Origin: Cliona cf. orientalis
Taxonomy: Eukaryota > Porifera > Demospongiae > Clionaida > Clionaidae
Assembly (NCBI GenBank): GCA_963930775.1
Contig: OZ005694.1
Span: 124,001-188,000, forward strand
Direction of reading: 5' to 3'
DNA length: 64,000 bases
Positions within the stretch are counted from its first letter, which is position 1, and each line of letters starts with the position of its first letter. The notes below the pieces were generated by a model that was not told where the DNA came from, did no database searches, and saw only the letters and a program-made list of their open reading frames with translations. A program made the position numbers and the translations under genes. This document shows positions 12,245 through 22,576 of this stretch, one piece after another.

Positions 12245-15200
12245 ATGGAAGATATCCTGAAAGAGCTGGGGACATGGGAAGCAGAAAATCTAGACGCCGT
12301 ACCGCAAAAGTTTCGGGAGGCTTTACAGCAGCGGAGGCCATTGCACGCGCCGGAAGAATCATCTATGAGTCAGACGCTATCTCGAGCTGGGCCGAGTCAA
12401 GCTTACAGTGGTAAGTCAGAAAAAAGTCTGATGGATATCGTAGGTACCTATTTAAATTGTACTGACCTGTGAATTTGGTGGGTGAACTACTGAAACGGTA
12501 TTACAGGCTAGAGTGACTCCCCAGTAAATCTAACCTAAGCTGCCCCAGATAATTGGCATTTTGCAGTTGTCATCACATCCCTGCAGCTGAGCAGCTGCCC
12601 CTGTGCATGCAAAAATGATGTACATGATACAAAAAGAAGCCTCAGACTCCCCTAAATAAGTTGCCATTGGCCTTTGCCTATAGACGACTTAAGGCGTGAA
12701 CGTTTATCTCATTAAAAGGTGTGAATCGCACTATATCACACGTATGCATGCGCCCACTGGTGGTCAAAAATACACTATGGGTATGGGGGAAAATGCTCTA
12801 TAACACTTATAAAATAGCAAGGACTCTTGCCATTCATCTATCGTCACAATTACGGATACTTTAGTCGCCGATCTTACTGCACTCAGGCTCTAGGGTGCTG
12901 CTCGATTTTTATCGTGTCGTAGCAACTGAAAATATTTCTATTCCCATATACGACTAATATATTTGAGGCAGCAGCAAAGGTGCGAGTCGCGCCTGGTCAC
13001 ACCTCCTGGTGGTCATCTAATCGGCTAAACGTTCACGCCTTAAGTCGTCTATAAAGCCGGAGTCCCTTACTTTCGCTGAGCATCCCTCCTTTTTTTGTGG
13101 TTGATGTGCAGCGAAGGTCAATGATCTCTTGAACCTTGATTCTCAAGGCCTGTCAAACAGCACCTAGCCAGGGTTTCATCCAGAAAAAAATTTGGGGGGA
13201 GAAGTGGGTGTGGTAGTTTCACGCATCGTGTCCCCCTCCTCTCCCATTAATCATTAAGATATGTTTTTGGATGTCACTGAGTTATTACATGATTTCATCT
13301 AGTGTTCTTAAATAATTATTACTGATCACTTGCACCGCAGTGCAAAAAAATAACATGCTCCCCTCCCCCACTACTTCTCTCTCTATCCTTTCCCTTTTTT
13401 CTTCTTCTCTCTTCCTTTTGGGGGGGGGGGGGGGGGGGGGGGGGAGGTGAAACCCTGCTAGCTATAGCTAATTCAGAATCATATAGGCTAGAATTACTGG
13501 GGAATCATTTTGAGGGGGAGTCATCTCATGACAACGGACAGGGTGTGCACCGAGATGGCCATGGATGTATCTGGACTGAGCCTGAATGTATAAATGATCA
13601 CACACCTACTTGCAGTGGTTCCCCAATTCTATAAATGTCGTAGCCATAATATTATTGGAGATTATCACTGAATTTACCAAAGGAGTACTGCTGAGCAATG
13701 ACAACATAATTAATATTGCTACTCCCAGAAGTAGTAGCCAGGGTGGAATAAGTTCAGCCATTGGCAAATTTTGGCAACTGATTGTGGAACCACTGTACAT
13801 GTACATGTAAGCCGCCAAAGCCTACTTTTGATTGCTTACTACACCTGACATGCACACATATAAAATTCATACTTATACCCTTTAAACTACACATACCGCC
13901 TGAATGTTTGAGGTCAACTTGAGTGGCAGAGACAATAATATTATAAGAGCAGTATAGCTACCGCTGTTGTAAATTATGGCTAATCATATTATTGCATAAT
14001 GGGATCTGGAGGTACATATAAGCAACTTGATGTACTAGGCAGAACTATTTAGGAATTATAATAATAATTATTATGCAATATTATTATGCACTCAGCTTTA
14101 TTCTACAGTAATTAAGTAGGTTTATATTTGTGTGTGAAAGGCCAGATTTGAAAGAGTGAGAGAGCGGAGCGAGATTTTTCCTCTTAGTATGGTACAAATT
14201 TGTGAATAGCCTACTCAACTACAGAGTCAAAGGATGATACTGCTGAAGGTGGATATGAAATTGAAATATTGGATGATGATGATAGTTCTGGATCAGCTAG
14301 CAGTGACAGTACCAGCGAAGCTACAATAGAAGACACCCAGCCACCAGAGGACGTAAGAAACACAGTGTGCATGCTGCAGAATAATAATATTACTATAACT
14401 CCAAGCATGCAATAATTTATTGTATATACTGGATGTACACAGGATACATGAATAGTCTGAGGCTAATATGTGTCAGGGTACATACACGTATTAGCCTCAG
14501 GATATTCATGTGTCAGTATATGAATATTTAAACACTTAGAACTCCTTGGCAAATGGTCCCCTTAGTAATGACTGATACCCTTGCTTCACTCGGGTGTCAC
14601 TGCCCAGCTGCAGGTGACATCAGGAATTGACATTGTAGATCCCGGAGAGTGGTCCACGAGCAAGGCAAGTATACTAAAATTAATTCCATCTCTTGTGGAC
14701 TGACACTTATATTCTCAGTCAATTCTTTCTTATAGTGATAGTGTTATAGTCCTCAATTCGGAAGGGGTTGAACTTGCAAATGCCTTTATGTCAGGAAAGT
14801 TGACAGTAAGTTTAATCTTATCATGATTATGTCTACATGCAAAATTTACTTGCAACTTCAACTACCATAGACATATTCTCAGAACTGATATTAATTTTGT
14901 GGAGGTGCTGCAACACGTGAACGTTGCAGGTGTTCAATTGACTCCCAGCGGTGGTGATGGATCAGTCAGGACTAAACGGAACTGGGTCAATTGGAGGTAC
15001 GAAGTTTATGAATTGTACTGGGTATACATAACAATTTCCTCCAATGGTTGGCTTGTCACCCCAATGATATCGCATGTCTTTTATTGTCGGATTCAGTACA
15101 GAGGGAGGCTAGATAGACACATGCCAATTATTTGAACCCATGGCCAAAGCATGAAGGATGATTATCTATAATATTATGTGTATATGAACTGTTTATCGTT

Positions 15201-15322
15201 GTTATTATCTTCATCTTTATTAGAACGACGACAAATTCATCTGGAAGACTGAAAGGGTGAAAACTAGTAGACCTGTCGGACGTTCACCGAGACCATCTCG
15301 TCCTCCAGACCGATTGTGCTAA
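12245..15322 (+). CDS. Spliced gene of unknown function inside the 4.5-kb unit
   Basis: Exon 1 (12245-12410) starts MEDILKELGTWEAENL and ends before GTAAGT in phase 1. Exon 2 (14225-14352) begins after CTACAG in matching phase and is strongly acidic (EIEILDDDDSSGSASSDSTS). Exon 3 (14614-14664) is in phase and ends AAG before GCAAGT, a typical GC-AG donor. Exon 4 (14719-14805) includes VIVLNSEGVELANAFMSG and ends before GTAAGT. Exon 5 (about 14887-14998) reads TDINFVEVLQHVNVAGV but needs a one-base phase correction. Exon 6 follows ATTAG at 15225; its frame is uncertain. AATAAA lies at 15332. A further exon may lie at 13491-13587. I do not recognise the protein; the acidic tract suggests nuclear or protein-interaction roles, which is inference only. 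Confidence 0.5.
12679..13053. mobile_element. 375-bp MITE with 28-bp perfect TIRs
   Basis: Begins TATAGACGACTTAAGGCGTG and ends with its exact inverted copy at 13053; the inverted match extends to 28 bases. A TA target duplication is possible. It sits in the first intron of the gene above. No coding frame. Confidence 0.85.
13169..13457. mobile_element. CAGGGTT MITE with 5-bp target duplication
   Basis: Ends CAGGGTTTCATCC and GGTGAAACCCTG are inverted, and CTAGC occurs on both sides (13164-13168 and 13458-13462). A run of 25 G lies at 13420-13444. The unit at 59230-59525 has the same type of ends and also a 5-base duplication, so they form one family. Confidence 0.75.
14446..14511 (+). ncRNA. 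66-nt intronic hairpin
   Basis: Two 23-base arms (ACATGAATAGTCTGAGGCTA... and its inverted copy) pair with two mismatches around a 20-base loop. It lies in an intron of the spliced gene. Size and shape are compatible with a microRNA precursor, but a short inverted-repeat transposon remnant would look the same. Confidence 0.3.
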
Positions 15323-15331
15323 TGTAACTGT

Positions 15332-15337
15332 AATAAA
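15332..15337 (+). terminator. Poly(A) signal AATAAA
   Basis: Canonical AATAAA about ten bases after the TAA stop of the last candidate exon of the spliced gene. It supports a plus-strand transcript ending here. Confidence 0.5.
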
Positions 15338-15420
15338 ACTAATACTAAATACTTTCTTACTAATACTTATACTTATACTTTCACGCTGCTAGTTTAGTTT
15401 ATAGCCATAGTCTTCACAGA

Positions 15421-15605
15421 ACTTATTTTGACCTCTGATTCATACATAATATTTCATACACATTCACATTCTTTTTAGCCCCTGATTCATACATTTTTAT
15501 ACACCTTCACATTCCTTTTGACCGCTGATTCATACACTTTCATACTCCTGATTCATACATTTTTATACACTTTCACATCCCTGATTCATACATTTTTATA
15601 CAATT
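15421..15605 (+). repeat. Short tandem repeat CTGATTCATACATTTTTATAC
   Basis: About five irregular copies of a unit around CTGATTCATACA followed by TTTTTATACAC and TTCACAT, spacing roughly 40-60 bases. The TTCACA and TTCATACA words are inverted relative to the TGTGAA-rich left flank of the 4.5-kb unit. Confidence 0.7.
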
Positions 15606-15862
15606 CATCTATATTACTTCACATAATTTCAAATCATTTGCACATACATTTCAATGACTTTTCAAATAAATTTCAATGGAATTTCACACAACATTGTTCA
15701 CACAATTTTCGCTGACGTTTCAAATACATTTGAAAATGAGATTGATTCAAGCATTTTTAAAATAATTTTCACATAGATTTGTCTAGTAGTGTATTAGAAG
15801 AATATTGGCGGATTTAAATTTGGCGATTCGGTACGGGATCGCCATACGTATATATGCGAGTA

Positions 15863-15945
15863 GGAAATTTTGGCGGATTTTAATTTGGCGGTTGTGTAAT
15901 ATAGACCACCAAACCGCCAAATTTAATTCCCCGCCAAATTTTCCG
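15863..15945. repeat. Hairpin of the right TACCGTATAGCC end
   Basis: GGAAATTTTGGCGGATTTTA at 15863 pairs with the inverted copy ending in TTTTCC at 15945, around a short loop near 15895-15905. Each arm is about 35 bases. Confidence 0.7.
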
Positions 15946-15956
15946 GCTATACGGTA

Positions 15957-16190
15957 ATTATTGTTTGTTCACTTACATTGATCGTTTTACCACCTTCAAC
16001 AATAGCATATGTACATATTCATATTTTTTCCTATGCATAGGCCTAAATGTGATGGCGCGAAAATTTGGCGATTTCTGCGCCGATCGCCAAATCGCCAAGT
16101 TTAATGTAATGCCAATATTTCCACGTTTACGGTATATCACACATGGCTTGATGTCCCAATAATCATAATTAAATGTGATGAGATTCTGTG
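15957..16190. other. Degenerate MITE-like stretch
   Basis: Contains GGCGCGAAAATTTGGCGATT near 16043 and an inverted partner with TACGGTATA near 16130, resembling a decayed TACCGTA-type end. No exon seen. Confidence 0.35.
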
Positions 16191-16710
16191 TACATAATCT
16201 TATAGGAAATTAACTTTGCCTTCACATTAATTTTATAGTTTATGCACTCATCACACTCACTTCTTGGGCACATGCCACATGTGATATGTGTAACTTTAAT
16301 GTCCCAAATAATTGAGTGTACAATTCAGTGTTAAGTAACTTCCTACAAGATTGTGTACACAGAATCTCATCACACTCAATTACTAGGGATATTATGCCAC
16401 CTGTGATATGCATGAACTAGTGTAACTTAATGTCCCAAATAATTGAGTATAATGATTCAGTGTTAAGTGATTTCCAACAAGATAGTGCACACAGAATCCC
16501 AATTATCCAGGGGACGTTATGCCACATGTGATATGCATAAACTAATGTCCCATGTAATTGAGTGTAATGATTCAGTGGTAAGTAACTTCCTACAAGATTG
16601 TGTACACAGAATCTCGTCACACTCAATTATTGTGTCACCTGTGATATGCAGTAACTAGTGTGCACGTGGTGTATAATGATTTAGTATAAAGTAATTTCGT
16701 ACAAGCAGGC
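16190..16710 (+). repeat. Minisatellite, unit about 110-130 bases
   Basis: Three to four irregular copies. The anchor words CTACAAGATTGTGTACACAG, GTGATATG and TAATGTCCCA recur near 16339, 16470 and 16587, with a truncated copy near 16696. Not coding. Confidence 0.75.
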
Positions 16711-17002
16711 TATAATATAGTATCACAATAAGTCACCAAATCAAATCACTAGCATTAATTTTGTTTTTGACCCGAAATAATCTCAAAAAATTAAAGAAAA
16801 TGTCCTAAAAATACGTCCCAAGGAACTTGGCATGCTGAATACACCCACTCATTTATCAGGCTTCGAACCACCCCAAATTTTTGTTGCTAGATGAAACCCT
16901 TATAGGGGTAGTGATGGGCAGGAGGCATGTATGTGTATATTGAGCGTACCTTAGCACTGGAAGATCAAGGTTGTAAAGTTTCTAGCGATGTTGTGGCCAG
17001 CG

Positions 17003-17228
17003 TTCTTCTCTCTCCTTGCCGCTATGATGGTTACAGCTTTCTTTGAGCCTGTCTGGTATTGATGGTGCTGACGAGCCCCCGCCGGTGTGTGATGACCAGC
17101 GCAGGAAACAGACTAAGCTCTGATAAATGAATAATCTTTTGGGGTGTACATTACAGCAATAATAATTATAACATTATTATTATAGAAAAGAAAGCTGTAA
17201 CCATCATAGCGGCAAGGAGAGAGAAGAA
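17003..17228. repeat. Perfect 42-bp inverted repeat
   Basis: 17003-17044 and 17187-17228 are exact inverted copies (core GCCGCTATGATGGTTACAGC), separated by 142 bases. Both arms read through as open sequence on one strand, and the right arm follows a TATTATAG acceptor-like site. It may be two facing copies of one short exon or the TIRs of a small element. Confidence 0.7.
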
Positions 17229-17955
17229 TGATGTTTTGCATTTCGAAATGCATAACATCATAATAATATGTATTAAGCGGATTCCATGTCTTTAAATTAT
17301 GTGATGATGGTTACACAACACTGTACCTAATCTAATACTACTACGTATGGGGAAAATGTGGTAAAGGTCATCAATCACTCATATATATAATAACATGCAC
17401 ACATTATGAGAATGGAATTATATGAAGTATATGGTATGCTCAAAGGACTTTTTGGGGGAAGCATTTCCAAGTACTATAGTTTGCACCACGGGCCAGGAAC
17501 GTAGTATACACGGCCATGGTAACACTTATAATGGGCAATTCCTTGCCAGTGAGTACAGCTTTGATAGACAATGTGCCGCTATAATTGTACTGGTAAGGAA
17601 TTTCCCAGCCAATCATCACTGTTGATAATTATTAATTTTAGGCTGATAATAGCTTCAGCACAAAACCACAGCAACATGTAGTCCACAATATAATCAAATA
17701 CAATGCATGATCAAATTTAACGCAAGAAATTAGGATTTTGTGAATTCTCATAACATTAAATTTTATATAGCTATAATGGAGCGATTGACGACCTTACCAG
17801 AAAAATATGCGTTTTTCAAAATTGAAATTTTTTTCTTTCCATGCATTGTATTAGATTAAGCACAGTACCTCCTAGCCTAACGCGTATTAATAGTGGAGTT
17901 AAATTAGGATTTTAAGTCTGCTAAGGCCGGGGTACATGTATATACCTATATATTG
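17229..17955. other. AT-rich, no supported gene
   Basis: A 67-codon plus frame at 17422-17625 has a donor-like GTAAGG at its end but no recognised domain. The dispersed motif gaccttaccagaaaaa lies near 17790. Confidence 0.35.
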
Positions 17956-17978
17956 NNNNNNNNNNNNNNNNNNNNNNN
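17956..17978. other. Assembly gap
   Basis: A run of 23 undetermined bases (N). It truncates the exon on its right-hand side. Confidence 1.
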
Positions 17979-18387
17979 AATCGTTTGAGTCAATTTTAGC
18001 TGGGCCAGGAGAAACATTTGCCTTGTTTGCTCTGTAGAAGCAATTATTAGAAGTACAATCACCACAAATTAAGTATGCTTTCATAGTGTCATTATAATAC
18101 AATACATAATATGATTTATTTCCCATTGGGAAATTATGCCAAGGCTCAGCAATAACAACCAGCGGTTTGTACATGTGAAACATAAACGCACCACAATTTA
18201 CCTCACTTCCTAATACAGTATAGCTACAATACTGGAAGATTACAAGTCTCTGGCACGTGCACGTATAGTAGTCATGGAGACATAACCAAAAATACACCCG
18301 GATCACTGGGAGCATGTTTTGCAATGAAATATTGCTATATGTGTTGAATGTGAAAGCCGTATACTCATCACTTGTAAAAAAATACAT
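17979..18387 (-). CDS. Open exon of the repeated gene family, cut by gap
   Basis: An uninterrupted minus-strand frame of about 136 codons running into the N gap. It contains GSEVNCGAFMFHMYKPL, a WHNFPMGNKSYYVLYYND stretch and a Cys-rich LICGDCTSNNC segment, and ends near SPGPAKIDSND. Decayed versions of the same parts occur near 20750, 22670, 26560, 27880, 32870, 44890, 48290 and 53560. This is the best-preserved copy. I do not recognise a family. Multiple Asn-x-Ser/Thr sites and Cys residues suggest an extracellular segment, which is inference. The start codon is uncertain; TTTTTACAAG just downstream of it could be an acceptor. Confidence 0.4.
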
Positions 18388-20210
18388 GGCACAGCCTATG
18401 TTAATGATCTAAATAACTGCCTAAATGCTTGAATAAGAGTAGCAGCCAAAATTAAATTTTGATAGAGAAGATTAAGTACAGTAGGAGGCATAAACACTCT
18501 ATCCACTTCTGCTAGTTAGTGTGAAGGGTGTAGCTGATAAGCACAAGCACAGGGTTCTCTTTCCTTCATGGCTCTCGAAATACGGCTTCAAACTGAAACT
18601 GGTGTTAAAATGTGACCAGTGTTTGTTTATGCAAACAGTCTATGCCACTCAATCACCCCTAAAGTTCTGAAACATTTCAAATATATATAGCCTGCAAGGA
18701 GACTACAAATTTTTGGATCCATATCACATGAACCCAAGTTCAATAGAAGGAAGACTTGGCACAGTGTGATTATCCTGTTGCTCAAGTGCTTGCTATCATC
18801 ACAGTTCAGTAATAGACACTCTCCCTAGATCTTATTTCTGCTACCTTTGTCACCAGGGACATGGTCTCTTATTTGGTGTGCTAATCTGAGTGCATGTAGT
18901 AGCAGTCTTCAAATCAAGTATATTTATCGCACCATGCACCACGGCTGACTCCTTAAGGTTCTACCACTAAAAGACCCCCAGATTTTCAGGCTCTACTTTA
19001 TAGTTATTGTGAATAATTATTGATTTGGCTCTTATCCTCCAAATTTATAATTTTACACTACCAAATTGATGAGAATATTTCCCTTTAAAAGTTCATTTTC
19101 TTAATATTCTTAATTATAGAGACAGAAAATTTTCCTGCTCTTCATCCACAATCATTATCAGCCCCTCCCCCTCCTCTAATTACAAATAATTGTGTCTACA
19201 CCCATGCAATAATTACGTTATGAAGATAATTAATTTCTAACTAGGTACAACTCGATAGAGACTCAGTATGCCACTAGCATTACGACAGCATTATGTCTCG
19301 AAATTTGTTGTATACATACAAGCTAGCAACTCTATGTGTGGCGTGGAACTTGTTTTCAAGTAAAGTTTGATAAAATACATAATATCTTGATATGCAGTGG
19401 ACATGTTGGTAACAAATAATTCACAAATAATAATAATATAATACATACACGATGATGTCACATACATGCATGCTGCAGCTCTAGTTATCAACAATTAAAT
19501 TTTATTTTTATTCCCAACTCTATGAGCGTTCGCCTACTAGGCTCATGATGGTACACAGCTATAGGCACACAATAGTAACAAATGCTATAATTATAATAAT
19601 TATATAAACATGATTATGTACACACATACTGAGACTTTCAATACAACAGATATGGAGAAAGTAATATCTATAAGAGAGAATTGGTGCTAATGTACAAAAC
19701 ATTGTGCTTTACAAAATTTCAAGGTTTATGTCTGCTAACTGTGGAGGAATTAACTCAGAACTAATCAGAGGAACGTGAATAATAATGAATTAGATAATAG
19801 TCACTCCGGCAGTGTCTATTCAGTGGACTGGACCACTGGACTGGACTACTGGACTGGAATACTGGACTCACCTTTGATCCCAAAAACCAACTTGAATGGG
19901 CATTTTTATAGCCCTCAAAATTCAGTTATGACCCTATATTTGTGCCAGTACGTACATGTACATGCAGTGGGCTTCCTAATTATATTGGGTCACCAATTTT
20001 ATTCAGCTTAGCCTAGCATAGTCTATTTTAATCAATTAACTCGAACCAGTGAATTCTTCATGGCTCTCCCTGGGCCGGTCACACCTGCCCTCTTCAACAT
20101 CTACGAACTAATATTGCTTACTCCAGTCTAGGGGTCAACTCTTTGCTCCTGCACTTTTGTCACTTCATTTTTTACTAGCTACTGTAAACAACTGTTGTCC
20201 ACATCTCCAG
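18000..20210 (-). repeat. Paralogous unit 1, B segment
   Basis: Shares long ordered blocks with 22577-25500, 26510-27540, 30330-32530, 44830-47920, 53486-55660 and 61538-64000. Diagnostic words are TTTGTACATGTGAAACA, AGTCATGGAGACA, TTCATGGCTCTC and GTGGAGGAATTAACTC, in the same order. The 19020-20210 part is closest to 46740-47915. It is mostly non-coding tail of the minus-strand gene family. Confidence 0.75.
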
Positions 20211-20449
20211 TAGAGCTAACTATAGCATGAATTTGAATTCCCTGTATGAAGCCTGTCTTTGCTGAGAGATTGCATATTACACTATCCTGTAATGTTAGGA
20301 TTAGGTGATCTTAATAGCAGGCTGGATTTGTCACAACTACTTTACTAAAATAGTGGCAACTATGATATTCACAGCATTGCTATAGGAGGGATAATTTAAT
20401 CCTTTTATGTGCTATTTTGGGGATCAAAGGATAGTCCAGTATTCCAGTC

Positions 20450-21950
20450 CAGAGCAGTGGTGAATCCTTATTATAGTAACAGTTTGTATTAATAGTGATA
20501 GGCTGGGAAACCCTTAAAAAAATATGCAAGCAAAAAGAATAGGGACAAGGTTGATTCCCTACGTAATAATATTAATGCATGTTGCTAATAATGAAGTATA
20601 CCCTTTCTTTGCATTGAAGGGTAAGTGTAGGTCGTAGGTAGACTACCAATCTGTAGGCAAAAAACTGATGCCAAAAACATTTAAGTGGTTGGGCCACCAC
20701 CGAGTGTGGACTAAGGCCCTAAACATCGTTCGATTCAACTTTAGCTGGGCCAGGAGAAGCATCTACATGAAAGAAGAAGGCTAGAATAGATTAAAAGTCT
20801 ATAACTATCTCTGTTATTATGCACTATGCTCTTATGACTGTTTAATCCAGTGGGGTTCCCAAGGCTTCCATAGCGCTATGCATACAGCTATTGTGATTGC
20901 AGCAAAACAGAATCACAAGAGAAAATCAATAATTGAGACAAAACTGAAGCTTCTCAATGACATTAGGAAAGAGATGGCAGTACTAGAATAGGATGAGACT
21001 AACAGTTACCATATACCATGACACATTACCTTTAATTGCCCAGAGGGTAATAAAAATGAACAGTAACAAAAATTGAAGGAAAAGTAGGGATGACAGTGCC
21101 AAAACGTTCACAAGCATGAATTGTAGTGACAATAGCATACATCGATCCCTACCCTCGCTTTTTGAGTAGCTATATGGGATGCAGGAACCAACCCCTCACA
21201 AATCATAATTTATATAGAAATTTCTCCCACATGTAGAATCAAAAGATTTAAAGAGAACACTAACATACTGAATCAGAAGTATCCACTTTCCCATATGGGA
21301 GTCAACATTAATATGTGCACAATATTAGAGAAAAGCAAGTATAGGGATGTAGGGTGGATGTGGTTATCCCTATAATTTTTTGTGCACTTTTTGGCATTGC
21401 TATAGGTGTTTATCATTCTTGACTTTGAATGTCTTTCCTCCCAAGCCCTCATTATTTAATTAGCTACCCACCTCCAGGCAGTCTACTACAAACTACAAAA
21501 AAAAGGATAGCAATTAAAGGTAACGAAATAATTTTGCAGTATCAAGAATATATAATAGAGAGAGAGGGAGAGTACGCCCTACTCCAGTATAGTACAGTGT
21601 AACAGCTGTTAGGCAAGGTTATGTGTCCTTTATAATCATATTCATGCGTGTGTGCGAAGCCATGCAGGGCGCTAGCGTGCATACTACACTGCACTAGCGG
21701 ACAGCTTGCGTAAACTGTTAGATATGAATACCACAGCATATGAAGCCATGCCTAACAACCATGTCTTACAATAGACTAACTGGCCAGGCTGGGAAGAGAA
21801 TGTTAAGTGGTGTAAAAGTAATCATCCACTGTGGTCTTGTGCGACCACATAAGAGTGTATGCACAAACATAATGGATCCTTGAGATCAAACAAACTACAA
21901 ATAATAGGAATTAATGAGTGCTAATTATTTGATTGTTTGTGCATTTCACA
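20450..21950 (-). repeat. Paralogous unit 1, C segment
   Basis: Matches 27560-28680, 32580-33730, 48230-49500 and 57540-58030. On the minus strand it holds an acceptor (TTTCATGTAG) followed by a short exon reading ASPGPAKVESNDV near 20740, and a degenerate hydrophobic exon near 21100-21200. The 20210-20450 stretch before it is not shared with 47918-48228. Confidence 0.75.
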
Positions 21951-21955
21951 CACCA

Positions 21956-22576
21956 GCAGCGCATGATAAATAATGAAGAGGAGGAGGGGAAGGGAAGGAG
22001 CGCGAAGCGCCCACGCGAAAGATTAAAAATTCAAATTTTTCCCACGGTAGTCGCGTTACTAAATTTAGAACAATGGCGCAACGCGCATGGCGCTAACCGG
22101 CCAGATGCCAGACGAGTCAGCAATTTTTGCGTTGGACAATGGACGAGAAGCTAGTCGCTGTGGACAAGACTGGCTTCGCGATCGCGAGCTATTAGTACTG
22201 TACAGGTACAAGTTGATCCATGCCAAGAGAAAGTAAGTACGTATAATTGATAGACAGAAAGTACGTACTCGTCGAGTCCGATCGCGTGTTTGGAGAGGGG
22301 GTGTTAAATCGGAACGATCGGGGCATACTGCTACTTCTTTCGGTTTGCAGACGAGCTCCACAGAGTCTCCCAGGCATGACTAGCTTCTCGTGTCCATTGT
22401 AAAAATTGCTGACTCGTCTAGCATCTGGCCGGTTAGCGCCATGCGCGTTGCGCCATTGTTCTAAACTTAGTAACGCGACTACCGTGGGAAAAATTTGAAT
22501 TTTTAATCTTTCGCGTGGGCGCTTCGCGCTCCTTCCCTTCCCCTCCTCCTCTTCATTATTTATCATGCGCTCCTGC
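21956..22576. mobile_element. Foldback element with ~200-bp arms
   Basis: Left arm (about 21956-22155) and right arm (about 22375-22576) are near-perfect inverted copies, starting GCGCATGATAAATAATGAAG at the outside. The insertion lies in a CA repeat; uninterrupted versions of the site are at 49485-49515 and 44795-44812. The arms are GC-rich and unlike the surrounding sequence. The loop carries exon-like sequence (next entry). Confidence 0.85.
22087..22402 (+). CDS. Two-exon 65-residue frame in the foldback element
   Basis: ATG at 22087 opens a frame MALTGQMPDESAIFAL that runs to 22232 and ends in a consensus donor (AA before GTAAGT). After a 118-base intron with acceptor TTTGCAG, exon 22351-22402 continues in the matching phase and stops at TAA 22400-22402. 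Total length is exactly 66 codons with the stop. The start lies in the left arm and the stop in the right arm. The right arm holds an inverted copy of exon 1 with an early stop. No family recognised. It may be a captured host first exon or the element's own gene. Confidence 0.4.

Larger units (their letters stand above)
11451..15956 (+). mobile_element. 4.5-kb inverted-repeat unit carrying a spliced gene
   Basis: Left end TACCGTATAGCCGGAAA at 11451 and its inverted copy at 15956 share about 44 bases at roughly 85% identity, including a TTAAATTTGGCGGTT block. If the outermost TA is the target duplication, this fits a Tc1/mariner-type or MITE end. Inside each end lies a few hundred bases of TGTGAA/TTCACA-rich sequence in opposite orientation (left TGTGAA, right TTCACA or TTCATACA). 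Between them is a multi-exon gene without a recognisable transposase. Alternatively the two ends belong to independent MITE insertions; the right end also forms its own hairpin. Confidence 0.45.

Noticed and set aside
12028-12414. 128-codon ORF and its antisense over the first exon of the spliced gene
   Set aside because: Shadow of exon 1 at 12245, which has better start, donor and phase continuity.
16190-16710. CRISPR-like array
   Set aside because: Units are irregular and diverged, spacing varies, and the locus is animal DNA; it is a minisatellite.
17422-17625. 67-codon ORF ending near a GTAAGG donor
   Set aside because: Protein-like in places but has no acceptor, partner exon or recognised motif.
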